Of a stretch of DNA of 64,000 bases, positions 8,513 through 16,066 are shown one piece after another. The notes under the pieces are model-generated. The model had not been told where the DNA came from and made no database searches. It was given only the letters and a program-made list of their open reading frames with translations. This stretch comes from Bacteroidales bacterium (GTDB lineage: Bacteria; Bacteroidota; Bacteroidia; Bacteroidales; Paludibacteraceae). Both the position numbers and the translations under genes were made by a program. Every line of letters begins with the position of its first letter. Positions within the stretch are counted from its first letter, which is position 1. Location: the NCBI GenBank assembly GCA_900769555.1, contig CAAGHA010000158.1:33866-97865 (forward strand), given 5' to 3'.

Positions 8513-8549
8513 AGCGATTTTTGTAGTGATACAAGAGTCGCTTTTTTTT
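8513..8549 (+). terminator. Terminator-like hairpin ahead of the polysaccharide locus
   Basis: AGCGATTTTTGTA (8513-8525) pairs with TACAAGAGTCGCT (8530-8542), a 13-bp stem with G-U pairs and a GTGA loop. It is followed by a run of eight T. It lies just upstream of the candidate promoter at 8579-8610, so it either insulates the locus from upstream transcripts or, if an earlier promoter is used, acts as the leader terminator that the NusG-like protein overcomes. Confidence 0.7.
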
Positions 8550-8578
8550 GATTTTGTCAGAAAGTTAATGTGAAAACA

Positions 8579-8610
8579 TTTGTTTACTAATGATATTTCC
8601 TTTATTTTTG
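8579..8610 (+). promoter_or_regulatory. Promoter of the polysaccharide locus
   Basis: TTTG at 8579-8582 and TATTTTTG at 8603-8610 are separated by 20 bases, an excellent fit to the Bacteroidota -33/-7 consensus (TTTG, TAnnTTTG). Transcription would start near 8617. No inverted repeats flank it, so it does not look like an invertible capsule promoter. Confidence 0.6.
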
Positions 8611-8624
8611 TAGGAATGTAAAGA

Positions 8625-9230
8625 GTGTTGGAATCGAGCATTCGTTTTTTGGGGTCGGTAGTAGGTGTTACTAGCGACCGCGAAGCGTGCAAAGAGTTGA
8701 GCAAAGTGTTGATTAGTAGTGAAAAAAAGTGGTATGTAGCTCGTACAAAGTCTCGTCAAGAGAAGGTGGTTTATGAGCAGATTCGGCATTTGGATGTTGA
8801 GGCTTTTTTACCTATTCGGGAGGAGTTAAGACAGTGGCATGATCGAAAAAAGAAGGTTCAGACGGTATTGACACCTTGTGTGTTGTTTGTCTATGCAGAT
8901 AAGGAGACGGCATTATCGTTACCCAATGAATATGGAATAAAAATCAGTTACATGTTGGACAGAATGAATCCTAAAAAAGGATTGTTGGTTGTTCCGGATA
9001 GTCAAATGAGAGAGTTTATCTCTTTTGTGGGTATGGCTGATGATTCGTTGCGTTTGGAAGAGGATTTCTTATATACTGTCGGAGATAAGATTATTGTCTC
9101 ATCCGGTCCGATGAAGGGTTTTACGGGGGAATTGATTAAGGTGGATGATGAGAGTCGTATCTTAGTCAGATTAGATGGTCTTTTGGCTTGTTCCATGGTA
9201 TTGTCTTCTGAGATGTTTGAAAAAATTTAG
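8625..9230 (+). CDS. UpxY-like NusG-family transcription antiterminator
   Basis: Up to 201 residues. The NusG N-terminal domain starts at KKWYVARTKSRQEKVVYEQI, and a C-terminal KOW segment is visible at YTVGDKIIVSSGPMKGFTGELIKVDDESRILVRLDGL. UpxY proteins are locus-specific NusG paralogues that let RNA polymerase read through long capsule operons in Bacteroidales. The start is uncertain. There is no ATG in the N-terminal part, and the GTG at 8625 would lie only about 8 bases from the predicted transcription start. The TTG at 8697 or GTG at 8706 would fit the family length better. The stop codon overlaps the end of repeat B2. It heads the polysaccharide locus; no UpxZ partner is present. Confidence 0.85.
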   Translation: MLESSIRFLGSVVGVTSDREACKELSKVLISSEKKWYVARTKSRQEKVVYEQIRHLDVEAFLPIREELRQWHDRKKKVQTVLTPCVLFVYADKETALSLPNEYGIKISYMLDRMNPKKGLLVVPDSQMREFISFVGMADDSLRLEEDFLYTVGDKIIVSSGPMKGFTGELIKVDDESRILVRLDGLLACSMVLSSEMFEKI

Positions 9231-9428
9231 AAGTTGTTTGAATTTTATTTCGAGCATATTTGAGAGAAATTTTTAAGATTGTTTTTATTATTCTTTTGCA
9301 GTAAATAGTGGACTATTATCAAAAAAGAATAATAAAAACAGGTTGAAAATAATAATCTCAAAGATGCCGAAATAACAAAAAGTGAAACTTTATAATAATT
9401 ATTTAATAAAATTTAAACAGTTTCTTAA
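9227..9428. repeat. Dispersed intergenic element, family B (copy B2)
   Basis: 202 bp with ends TTAGAAGTTGTTTGAATTTT and AAATTTAAACAGTTTCTTAA, imperfect inverted repeats. An inner hairpin is formed by TTTTTATTATTCTTTT and AAAAGAATAATAAAAA. The left end begins inside the stop codon region of the UpxY-like gene. It lies inside the presumed operon between that gene and rfbB. Confidence 0.8.
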
Positions 9429-9466
9429 AATTACTTCAGAATATAATTTCTTGAAAATAGTATAGT

Positions 9467-10600
9467 ATGAATTTCAAAAAAAATATTTTAGTGACAGGTG
9501 GAGCCGGGTTTATTGGTTCTCATGTAGTTCGTCTTTTTGTAAATAAATATCCGGAGTATCGGATTGTTAATTTGGATAAATTGACATACGCAGGAAATTT
9601 GGCGAATTTGAAAGATGTTGAAAATGCGCAAAATTATGTTTTCGAAAAGGCGGATATTTGTGATTTTGAAAAGATTCAATCTATCTTTGAAAAATATAAT
9701 ATTGACAATGTGATACATCTTGCGGCTGAGAGTCATGTGGATCGTAGTATCCGAGACCCGTTCACGTTTGCGAAAACAAATGTTTTGGGTACATTGACGT
9801 TGTTGCAAGTGGCAAAAGAGTTTTGGAAGGGTGATTTTGAGGGAAAACGTTTTTATCATATCTCTACGGATGAGGTATATGGAGCGTTACAGATGACGCA
9901 TCCGGAAGGTATTGAGCCTCCGTTTACTACTACTGCTTCGAGTGGTGAACATCATTTGGCATACGGAGAGAATTTCTTCTATGAAACAACTAAATATGAT
10001 CCGCACTCTCCTTATTCGGCATCTAAGGCAAGTTCCGACCATTTTGTACGTGCATATCACGATACGTATGGTTTGCCAACGATCGTGACAAATTGTTCGA
10101 ATAATTATGGTCCGTATCAGTTCCCGGAAAAATTGATTCCTTTGTTTATCAATAATATTCGTCAAGGCAAGCCGCTTCCTGTCTACGGAAAGGGTGAGAA
10201 TGTGAGAGATTGGCTTTATGTTGTGGATCATGCTCGTGCCATTGATGTAATTTTTCATAACGGAAAGATAAATGAAACTTATAATATTGGAGGTTTCAAC
10301 GAGTGGAAAAATATAGACTTGATTAAGGTTATTATTAAAACAGTTGATAGGTTGCTTGGAAATCCTGAGGGTACAAGTGATAAGTTGATTACATACGTAA
10401 CTGATCGTGCAGGTCATGATTTGCGTTATGCTATTGATTCTACAAAATTGAAAAATGAATTGGGCTGGGAGCCAAGTCTTCAATTTGAAGAGGGGATTGA
10501 AAAGACTGTTCGTTGGTATCTTGACAATCAGGAGTGGATGGATAATATTTTGAGTGGAGACTACGAGAAATATTACGAGGAGATGTATAAAGGGCGTTAA
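9467..10600 (+). CDS. rfbB: dTDP-glucose 4,6-dehydratase
   Basis: A 377-residue NAD-dependent enzyme of the extended short-chain dehydrogenase family. It turns dTDP-glucose into dTDP-4-keto-6-deoxyglucose. The NAD motif GGAGFIGS is at residues 11-18, STDEVYG at about 133-139, and the catalytic Y183-SAS-K187. LAAESHVDRSI and NNYGPYQFPEKLIPLFI are typical of RfbB rather than of epimerases. The thymidylyltransferase, epimerase and reductase that usually accompany it for dTDP-rhamnose (RfbA, RfbC, RfbD) are not in this locus. The product may therefore feed the aminotransferase at 16067 to make a 4- or 3-amino-6-deoxy sugar. Confidence 0.95.
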   Translation: MNFKKNILVTGGAGFIGSHVVRLFVNKYPEYRIVNLDKLTYAGNLANLKDVENAQNYVFEKADICDFEKIQSIFEKYNIDNVIHLAAESHVDRSIRDPFTFAKTNVLGTLTLLQVAKEFWKGDFEGKRFYHISTDEVYGALQMTHPEGIEPPFTTTASSGEHHLAYGENFFYETTKYDPHSPYSASKASSDHFVRAYHDTYGLPTIVTNCSNNYGPYQFPEKLIPLFINNIRQGKPLPVYGKGENVRDWLYVVDHARAIDVIFHNGKINETYNIGGFNEWKNIDLIKVIIKTVDRLLGNPEGTSDKLITYVTDRAGHDLRYAIDSTKLKNELGWEPSLQFEEGIEKTVRWYLDNQEWMDNILSGDYEKYYEEMYKGR

Positions 10601-10630
10601 GATGTCTATATATAATAAGGTATAATTAGT

Positions 10631-11974
10631 ATGAGGGATTTTAGGGATTTGAAAATAGCGGTTGCCGGAACAGGTTATGTGGGTTTGAGTATTGCCACAC
10701 TTATGGCTCAGCACCATGAGGTTGTGGCTGTGGATGTCGTGCAGGAGAAGGTCGATTTGATTAATGCAAAAAAATCTCCGATTCAAGATGAATATATTGA
10801 AAAGTACCTTCTTGAGAGGGACCTGAATTTGAAAGCGACGCTGGACGGGCGTTCTGCTTATAGAGATGCCGACTTCGTCGTGATTGCGGCTCCTACTAAT
10901 TATGATCCTATCAAAAATTATTTTGACACGAGTCATGTCGAGGAGGTAATTGATTTGGTGCTTGAAGCGAATCCGGATGCAGTGATGGTTATAAAATCCA
11001 CTATTCCTGTCGGTTATACTCGAAACTTATATATAAGGTATGCAAATAAATTTGCTCAAACTCCGGCGTTGAGAGGAAAGAAGTTTAATTTGCTTTTTTC
11101 TCCTGAATTTTTGAGAGAGAGTAAAGCTTTGTATGATAATCTTTATCCGTCCAGAATAATCGTTGGCTATCCTAAAAAGATTGATGCTGAGGGATTTGAA
11201 GAAGAGAATGAAGCGATAGAAGCGGTAGCGCATCCTGATATTGAAGAATATGCGAAGACTTTTGCTAAATTACTGCAAGAGGGTGCATTGAAAGAGAATA
11301 TCGATGTTCTTTTCATGGGGATGAAAGAGGCTGAGGCGGTTAAATTGTTTGCCAACACCTATTTAGCACTTCGTGTCAGTTATTTCAACGAGTTGGATAC
11401 ATACGCTGAGGTAAAAGGAATGGATGCTCAGGCGATTATTCAAGGTGTAGGATTGGATCCTCGCATTGGTACACACTACAATAATCCGAGTTTTGGCTAT
11501 GGTGGCTATTGTTTGCCGAAAGATACTAAGCAGTTGTTGGCGAATTATGAAGATGTTCCTCAAAATATGATGACTGCAATAGTAGAGAGCAATCGTACTC
11601 GTAAAGATTTTATTGCTGATCAAATTCTTCGTCAAGCCGGTTATTACGATTATACGGATAGAAGCGGGTATAATCAAGAACGAGAAAAAGAGGTGACTAT
11701 AGGCGTTTATCGTTTGACGATGAAGAGTAATTCAGACAACTTTCGTCAAAGTTCGATTCAAGGCGTGATGAAGCGTATCAAGGCAAAAGGTGCTTCTGTG
11801 ATTATTTATGAGCCGACTTTGGAAGACGGAACAACTTTCTTTGGCAGTCGAGTGGTGAATGACATCGAGCGTTTTAAGGAGTTGAGTCACGCCATAGTGG
11901 CGAATCGCTATGATAGTATCTTGGACGATGTGAAAGATAAGGTTTACACGAGGGATATATTTAGGCGGGATTAA
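10631..11974 (+). CDS. ugd: UDP-glucose 6-dehydrogenase
   Basis: A 447-residue NAD-dependent dehydrogenase making UDP-glucuronate from UDP-glucose. The N-terminal NAD-binding motif is VAGTGYVGLS (residues 11-20). The catalytic cysteine is C294 in FGYGGYCLPKDTKQLL. Other family marks are STIPVGYTR, FLRES and MKSNSDNFRQSSIQ. It follows rfbB by 30 bases on the same strand. It supplies an acidic sugar or precursor for the polysaccharide. The insertion between the central and C-terminal domains (residues 330-350) is slightly longer than in many Ugd proteins, but all active-site segments are present. Confidence 0.95.
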   Translation: MRDFRDLKIAVAGTGYVGLSIATLMAQHHEVVAVDVVQEKVDLINAKKSPIQDEYIEKYLLERDLNLKATLDGRSAYRDADFVVIAAPTNYDPIKNYFDTSHVEEVIDLVLEANPDAVMVIKSTIPVGYTRNLYIRYANKFAQTPALRGKKFNLLFSPEFLRESKALYDNLYPSRIIVGYPKKIDAEGFEEENEAIEAVAHPDIEEYAKTFAKLLQEGALKENIDVLFMGMKEAEAVKLFANTYLALRVSYFNELDTYAEVKGMDAQAIIQGVGLDPRIGTHYNNPSFGYGGYCLPKDTKQLLANYEDVPQNMMTAIVESNRTRKDFIADQILRQAGYYDYTDRSGYNQEREKEVTIGVYRLTMKSNSDNFRQSSIQGVMKRIKAKGASVIIYEPTLEDGTTFFGSRVVNDIERFKELSHAIVANRYDSILDDVKDKVYTRDIFRRD

Positions 11975-11982
11975 GAGGGGGG

Positions 11983-12135
11983 TACAAACTCAAGCGAGGA
12001 GATATTTGTTGCATCAATATTTCGAGAGAGGCTTTTGGGGAGTTGGAAAAATATAAGTATCCGACACATCAGATTGTATTTTGCACCGAGAATGCTTTAA
12101 AAACTATTTCGTTCAAAAGCCATTACACTTTATGA
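11983..12135 (+). pseudogene. 3' remnant of a DUF3990-like gene
   Basis: Immediately after ugd a frame without a start codon reads YKLKRGDICCINISREAF followed by GELEKYKYPTHQIVFCTENA and a short tail. It ends at TGA 12133-12135, which overlaps the ATG of the next gene (ATGA). The THQI-FCT-AL ending resembles the C-terminus of DUF3990 proteins, a family of uncharacterised, possibly toxin-like proteins in Bacteroidota. The 5' part is missing, so this is a truncated remnant. The family assignment is from memory of the motif and is moderate. Confidence 0.45.
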
Positions 12136-12593
12136 AAAATAAATATTTTCCCGAAGAATCAATTTCAACGAATGATTTGTTTTTTGTCTGCTATATGGTA
12201 GAACGAGTTGCAAGGAAAATTAAACAGCGCAATTCATACGTTGTAAACCAAATAGGAAAAGAAAAATTATATCACTTTTTAAGTTTAGCACAGGTTCTTC
12301 ATTCTTCCAATCCTTTGCAAGTTGAGGCTGAGTGGATAGAGGAGTTTAATTTGCAGGACGGAACTTTTGATATTACAAATGTGGATAAGAATTTGTGTGA
12401 TAAGATTCCTACTCCCCTCGAAATGGGAAGCGTCTATTCTCGTTTGATAGATTCTGTCTCTGAAAATTATGTGGATGGGTTAGTCGAAGTTTATAATTCA
12501 GACTTATGTGATGTCATAGATAATTACAATTCAAGTGCTTATTATGAGCCATCATATTATATAACAAGAGCTTATTTGAATGGCGGGTTTTAG
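12132..12593 (+). CDS. Hypothetical protein, partner of the DUF3990-like remnant
   Basis: A 153-residue protein beginning MKNKYFPEESISTNDLFFVC; the frame is open to an earlier ATG at 12081, but 12132 gives the ATGA overlap with the preceding remnant. It is soluble, acidic, with no signal peptide or membrane segment. It has two apparent parts, an N-terminal helical region (to about residue 70) and a Tyr/Ser-rich C-terminal part (NYNSSAYYEPSYYITRAYL). I do not recognise the family. Small proteins of this kind sit next to DUF3990 genes in related genomes, which suggests a former two-gene module. No function is assigned. Confidence 0.6.
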   Translation: MKNKYFPEESISTNDLFFVCYMVERVARKIKQRNSYVVNQIGKEKLYHFLSLAQVLHSSNPLQVEAEWIEEFNLQDGTFDITNVDKNLCDKIPTPLEMGSVYSRLIDSVSENYVDGLVEVYNSDLCDVIDNYNSSAYYEPSYYITRAYLNGGF

Positions 12594-12634
12594 TGTTGAG
12601 AAATTGCAATGAAGAACTTTGAAATGATGAATAC

Positions 12635-12685
12635 TGACACTTGAAACTTGAAATTTGAAACATGACACAAAGAACGAACGTGGTG
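12635..12685. repeat. Left flanking repeat of the HepT/MntA module
   Basis: TGACACTTGAAA (12635-12646) and CGTGGTG (12679-12685) recur in the same order and orientation at 13529-13540 and 13545-13551, on the other side of the toxin-antitoxin pair. The spacing differs (32 versus 4 bases). They may be traces of the insertion that brought the module in. Confidence 0.45.
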
Positions 12686-12706
12686 AATTGAAGTTTTATA
12701 TTATTA

Positions 12707-13009
12707 ATGCGATTATCATCAATAGAAATAAAAAAGATTATAGATGTTGCCAAAGAGGTATATGGCTCGTCTGTTAAAGTATTTTTATTTGGTTCTCGCA
12801 CTGATGATTCGAAGCGAGGCGGAGACATCGATTTGTTAATCAGAACAGAGACTCAAGAGAAGTTGGGATTTATGGGGCGAGTTTTGATGCGAGCGAAGTT
12901 AAAAATGGTTCTTGGAGATCAGAAGATTGATATAGTGGGAGATCATGAAGAGTCTGATTTTGTTCAAAGTATAATTAATGGTGCTATTTTGTTAAATGAT
13001 GCAATCTGA
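12707..13009 (+). CDS. mntA: MntA-type nucleotidyltransferase antitoxin
   Basis: A 100-residue minimal nucleotidyltransferase. The active-site motif is G29-S30 then nine residues then D40-I-D42 (FLFGSRTDDSKRGGDIDLLI). In HEPN-MNT pairs this enzyme transfers AMP to a tyrosine of the HEPN ribonuclease and so neutralises it. The next gene, overlapping by 14 bases, encodes a HEPN protein with the RX4HXY motif, which supports the assignment. The pair lies within the polysaccharide locus between ugd and the flippase. Confidence 0.85.
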   Translation: MRLSSIEIKKIIDVAKEVYGSSVKVFLFGSRTDDSKRGGDIDLLIRTETQEKLGFMGRVLMRAKLKMVLGDQKIDIVGDHEESDFVQSIINGAILLNDAI

Positions 13010-13484
13010 AAATAAAATTTTGACAGAAAGAATTCATAGAGAATTTATCATTGCAGAAAAGCATCTTTCTCGAATAGAAGAGTGTGTTTCATTGATGAAC
13101 AATATGTTTCCTCTTTCAACTGCTTCTTATTCTTTTTTATCTTCAGAAGAGGTTCGATTATTGGATCAATTTATATTCAGATTCTCAAAATTGCAAGATT
13201 GTTTAGGTGCTAAGATGTTTCGATATACATTGCAATTATTGGATGAGGATGTTGAGAATGCTCCCATGCGAGATGTTTTGAATATGCTTGAACGTTATAA
13301 TTTACTTCCTTCCGTTCAAGAGTGGATGACTCTGAGAGAATTAAGGAACGAAGTTGCACATGATTATCCGTTTGAGGTGGATGATGTTGTTGAATCCCTT
13401 AATCATTTGCATGAGAAATGGGAATTGCTGAAAGTGGTATTGTTTCGACTCAAAGAGGTCTATTTGTCTAACGTTAAGGGGTAA
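12996..13484 (+). CDS. hepT: HepT-like HEPN ribonuclease toxin
   Basis: A 162-residue helical protein. The catalytic RX4HXY motif is R117-N-E-V-A-H122-D-Y124. In characterised HepT toxins, Arg and His cleave RNA and the Tyr is the AMP acceptor. The reading frame is intact, so the toxin may be active. It overlaps mntA by 14 bases. The alternative start MQSENK one codon in is possible. The length is slightly above that of the best-known HepT proteins because of an N-terminal helical extension. Confidence 0.82.
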   Translation: MMQSENKILTERIHREFIIAEKHLSRIEECVSLMNNMFPLSTASYSFLSSEEVRLLDQFIFRFSKLQDCLGAKMFRYTLQLLDEDVENAPMRDVLNMLERYNLLPSVQEWMTLRELRNEVAHDYPFEVDDVVESLNHLHEKWELLKVVLFRLKEVYLSNVKG

Positions 13485-13528
13485 TCAGTTCCAAGATTAA
13501 GATTCAAAGTTTCAAACAGTCAGCCACT

Positions 13529-13551
13529 TGACACTTGAAATACGCGTGGTG
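13529..13551. repeat. Right flanking repeat of the HepT/MntA module
   Basis: Contains TGACACTTGAAA and CGTGGTG, matching the left flank at 12635-12685 in the same orientation. It overlaps the region just before the flippase start. Confidence 0.45.
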
Positions 13552-13570
13552 CATTCTCGAAAGTTCAATT

Positions 13571-15004
13571 ATGTCTGAATTAAAGCAAAAAACAGTAAAA
13601 GGCGTTGTGTGGAGTGCCATTGAACGATTCTCAGTTCAGGGTATTCAGTTTGTGGTGATGATATTCATGGCTCGTATGCTGACCCCTGATGATTATGGGT
13701 TGGTGGGTATGCTGGCTGTCTTTATTGCTATTTCTCAGTCATTTATTGATAGTGGATTTTCGCAAGCATTGATTAGAAAGCAAGATAGAACGGAGGTAGA
13801 TAACTCTACTGTTTTTTATTTCAATATTGTCTTGGGGCTTTTGTTCTATTGTTTGCTGTTTGTTTCTGCTCCGTTAATTGCTAAGTTTTACAAAGAGCCT
13901 TTGTTGCTGGATTTAACTCGTGTTTTAGGGTTAAGTGTATTGATAAACTCCTTCGTTATTGTACAAAGAGCATTACTTACAGTACACATAGACTTTAAAA
14001 CGCAGGCCAAGGCTGCATTAGTTGCTTCTGTTGTTTCCGGTGCAGTAGGGCTTTATATGGCATCAACCGGGTTTGGTGTATGGGCTTTGGTGGCGCAGCA
14101 GTTGGTAAATTTGGGTCTGAATGCCATTATGTTATGGATTCTTTCAAAATGGCGACCTCAGTGGGTATATTCTTGGACTTCTTTCAGAGAGTTGTTCTCT
14201 TTTGGATCTAAGTTGTTAGCATCAGGGCTTTTGGATACTTTGTATAAAAATATATATCAGATTGTTATAGGTAAGCTATTTTCTGCATCAAGTTTAGGCT
14301 TTTATAGTAGGGCGCGACATTTTGCAGAATTCCCATCTTCCAATTTGACAGGGATTTTGCAAAGAGTTACATATCCGGTTTTATGTTCGATACAAGACGA
14401 TGAAGAACGGTTGGCAAGTGTTTACCGACGTTTCTTAAAACTCTCTGCATTTGTTGTATTTCCGATGATGGTGGGACTTTCTGCTGTATCAGAACCTTTT
14501 ATAAAAGTATTATTGGGTGAGAAATGGCTTTTTGCAGCTACACTATTATCTGTGATATGTTTTTCTATGATGTGGTATCCGATTCATGCTATCAATTTAA
14601 ATTTATTGAAAGTAAAAGGGCGATCTGATTTGTTTTTGCGTTTGGAGATAATAAAAAAAGTAATAGGAGTTTCAGTTTTGTGTATAACTATTCCAAAAGG
14701 GTTAGTCGCTATGTGTGTTGGTAGTATATTCTCTTCTTTATTTTGTTTAGTTGTGAATACTTATTATACAGGTAAATTAATTAATGTGGGATTTGTCAGG
14801 CAGATGATAGATTTGTTCCCTATCTTGTTTTTGTCATTATTAATGGGAACTTTAGTGTATGCATTTTGTCATTATTTCTCGTTCTCGCCATTATTAGCAT
14901 TGATTGTAGGTTCGCTAATAGGATTTATTTTTTATGTTTCCATCGCAAAAATACTAAAATTTGCAGAGTGGAATGAGTTAATGATGATAATACGAAAAAA
15001 ATAA
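13571..15004 (+). CDS. wzx: Polysaccharide flippase, Wzx/MATE-like
   Basis: A 477-residue membrane protein with about 12-14 hydrophobic segments. The N-terminus is SELKQKTVKGVVWSAIERFS, then GIQFVVMIFMARMLTPDDYGLVGM, typical of the lipopolysaccharide-biosynthesis flippase branch that includes WzxC. It is expected to flip undecaprenyl-linked repeat units across the inner membrane. The frame opens earlier at 13535, but the ATG at 13571 gives the standard family N-terminus and avoids the flanking repeat. It is followed after 5 bases by the acyltransferase gene. Confidence 0.9.
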   Translation: MSELKQKTVKGVVWSAIERFSVQGIQFVVMIFMARMLTPDDYGLVGMLAVFIAISQSFIDSGFSQALIRKQDRTEVDNSTVFYFNIVLGLLFYCLLFVSAPLIAKFYKEPLLLDLTRVLGLSVLINSFVIVQRALLTVHIDFKTQAKAALVASVVSGAVGLYMASTGFGVWALVAQQLVNLGLNAIMLWILSKWRPQWVYSWTSFRELFSFGSKLLASGLLDTLYKNIYQIVIGKLFSASSLGFYSRARHFAEFPSSNLTGILQRVTYPVLCSIQDDEERLASVYRRFLKLSAFVVFPMMVGLSAVSEPFIKVLLGEKWLFAATLLSVICFSMMWYPIHAINLNLLKVKGRSDLFLRLEIIKKVIGVSVLCITIPKGLVAMCVGSIFSSLFCLVVNTYYTGKLINVGFVRQMIDLFPILFLSLLMGTLVYAFCHYFSFSPLLALIVGSLIGFIFYVSIAKILKFAEWNELMMIIRKK

Positions 15005-15009
15005 TTACG

Positions 15010-16038
15010 ATGGTAGAGGTTAAAAAAGAAAGAAATTCCAATCTGGAATTGTACAGAGTGGTTGTTATGTTATTAATTGTAGCACACCATTATGTAGTTA
15101 ATTCAGGGTTGTTTCAGCTGATGGAGTCTTCTCCGTTGAGCGGAAATTCTTTATTTTTATATCTATTTGGGATGTGGGGAAAAACAGGTATAAATTGTTT
15201 CGTTTTGATTACAGGTTATTTTATGTGTAAATCGGATATTTCTATAAGTAAATTTTTGAAATTACTTTTGGAAGTTTTTTTCTATGAGGTTGTTATTTAT
15301 TCGATTTTTCTATCATGCGGGGTAGTAAGTTTTAATTTGAAAAGTTTGTTTTTTGCATTAATACCTATAGGTAATGTGGGGAGAGGTTTCACAACTTCTT
15401 TTATCTTTTTTTATTTGTCCATTCCGTTTCTTAACATATTATTGAGAAACATGAGTAAAAGGCAACATAAATTACTTATTATTTATTGTTTGTTTATATA
15501 CACTATTTGGGCATTTTATCCTTTTTCTGTTATGTTTAACTATGTTACATGGTTCATTATATTGTTTTTTATTTCATCCTATATTCGTCTTTATCCTATT
15601 AAACGAGATGGGGATGTTAAATTTTGGAGTTTATTGACGTTTTGTTCTGTTATACTATCATGTTTAAGTGTTATCATATTAAAGGTTTTAGATGTTTGGT
15701 GGCCATATAAATTTATGCAGGATTCAAATTCGATTATGGCTTTAGTGACTGCAGTTTGTTCTTTTATGTTGTTTAAGAATTTAAAGATAAAACAGAGTAA
15801 GGTTGTCAATTTAATGGGGGCTTCTACTTTGGGGGTATTGTTGATTCATGCCAATAGTGATGCAATGCGACAGTGGTTATGGAAGGATACATTAGAAAAT
15901 GTGTCTTGGTTTGAATCTCCGTATTTGTGGGTTCATGCAACTTTATCTGTTCTAGTAATTTTTATCTTGTGTGTATTCATAGATCAAATAAGAATTCGTT
16001 TTATAGAAAAGCCTTTTTTTCTAGTTCTATGTATGTAA
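15010..16038 (+). CDS. Acyltransferase family 3 membrane protein
   Basis: A 342-residue polytopic protein of the acyltransferase-3 (OafA/NodX-like) family. It opens with NSNLELYRVVVMLLIVAHHY, where the R and H residues are typical of the family's catalytic region, and has about 10 transmembrane segments. Such enzymes O-acetylate sugars of surface polysaccharides. It sits between the flippase and the aminotransferase with 5 and 28 base gaps, so it is part of the operon. The acyl donor and the sugar are unknown. Confidence 0.88.
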   Translation: MVEVKKERNSNLELYRVVVMLLIVAHHYVVNSGLFQLMESSPLSGNSLFLYLFGMWGKTGINCFVLITGYFMCKSDISISKFLKLLLEVFFYEVVIYSIFLSCGVVSFNLKSLFFALIPIGNVGRGFTTSFIFFYLSIPFLNILLRNMSKRQHKLLIIYCLFIYTIWAFYPFSVMFNYVTWFIILFFISSYIRLYPIKRDGDVKFWSLLTFCSVILSCLSVIILKVLDVWWPYKFMQDSNSIMALVTAVCSFMLFKNLKIKQSKVVNLMGASTLGVLLIHANSDAMRQWLWKDTLENVSWFESPYLWVHATLSVLVIFILCVFIDQIRIRFIEKPFFLVLCM

Positions 16039-16066
16039 ACTTAGAAAATAATATTCAAAAAATCTT

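Larger units (their letters stand above)
7867..8578. other. Non-coding region between sugar transporter and polysaccharide locus
   Basis: No convincing gene is visible. At 8061-8200 there is a repeat shared with 47338-47430; its core is CTTTTTGATTT...AACTTGCTGTTTGTCAG and its end resembles the family-A terminus AATTTATAGAAC. A short hairpin ACACCA-AAA-TGGTGT lies near 8453-8467. A terminator-like hairpin at 8513-8549 precedes the UpxY promoter. A 20-codon frame beginning near 8218 (MSNEQREVYFDFVRV) has no recognisable family and is not called. Confidence 0.5.

Noticed and set aside
8579..8610. Invertible promoter as in Bacteroides capsule loci
   Set aside because: No matching inverted repeats flank the promoter within the gap, and no recombinase gene is nearby.
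9488..10936. Long minus-strand frames opposite rfbB and ugd
   Set aside because: Antisense shadows of two well-recognised enzymes; composition is atypical and no motif is present.
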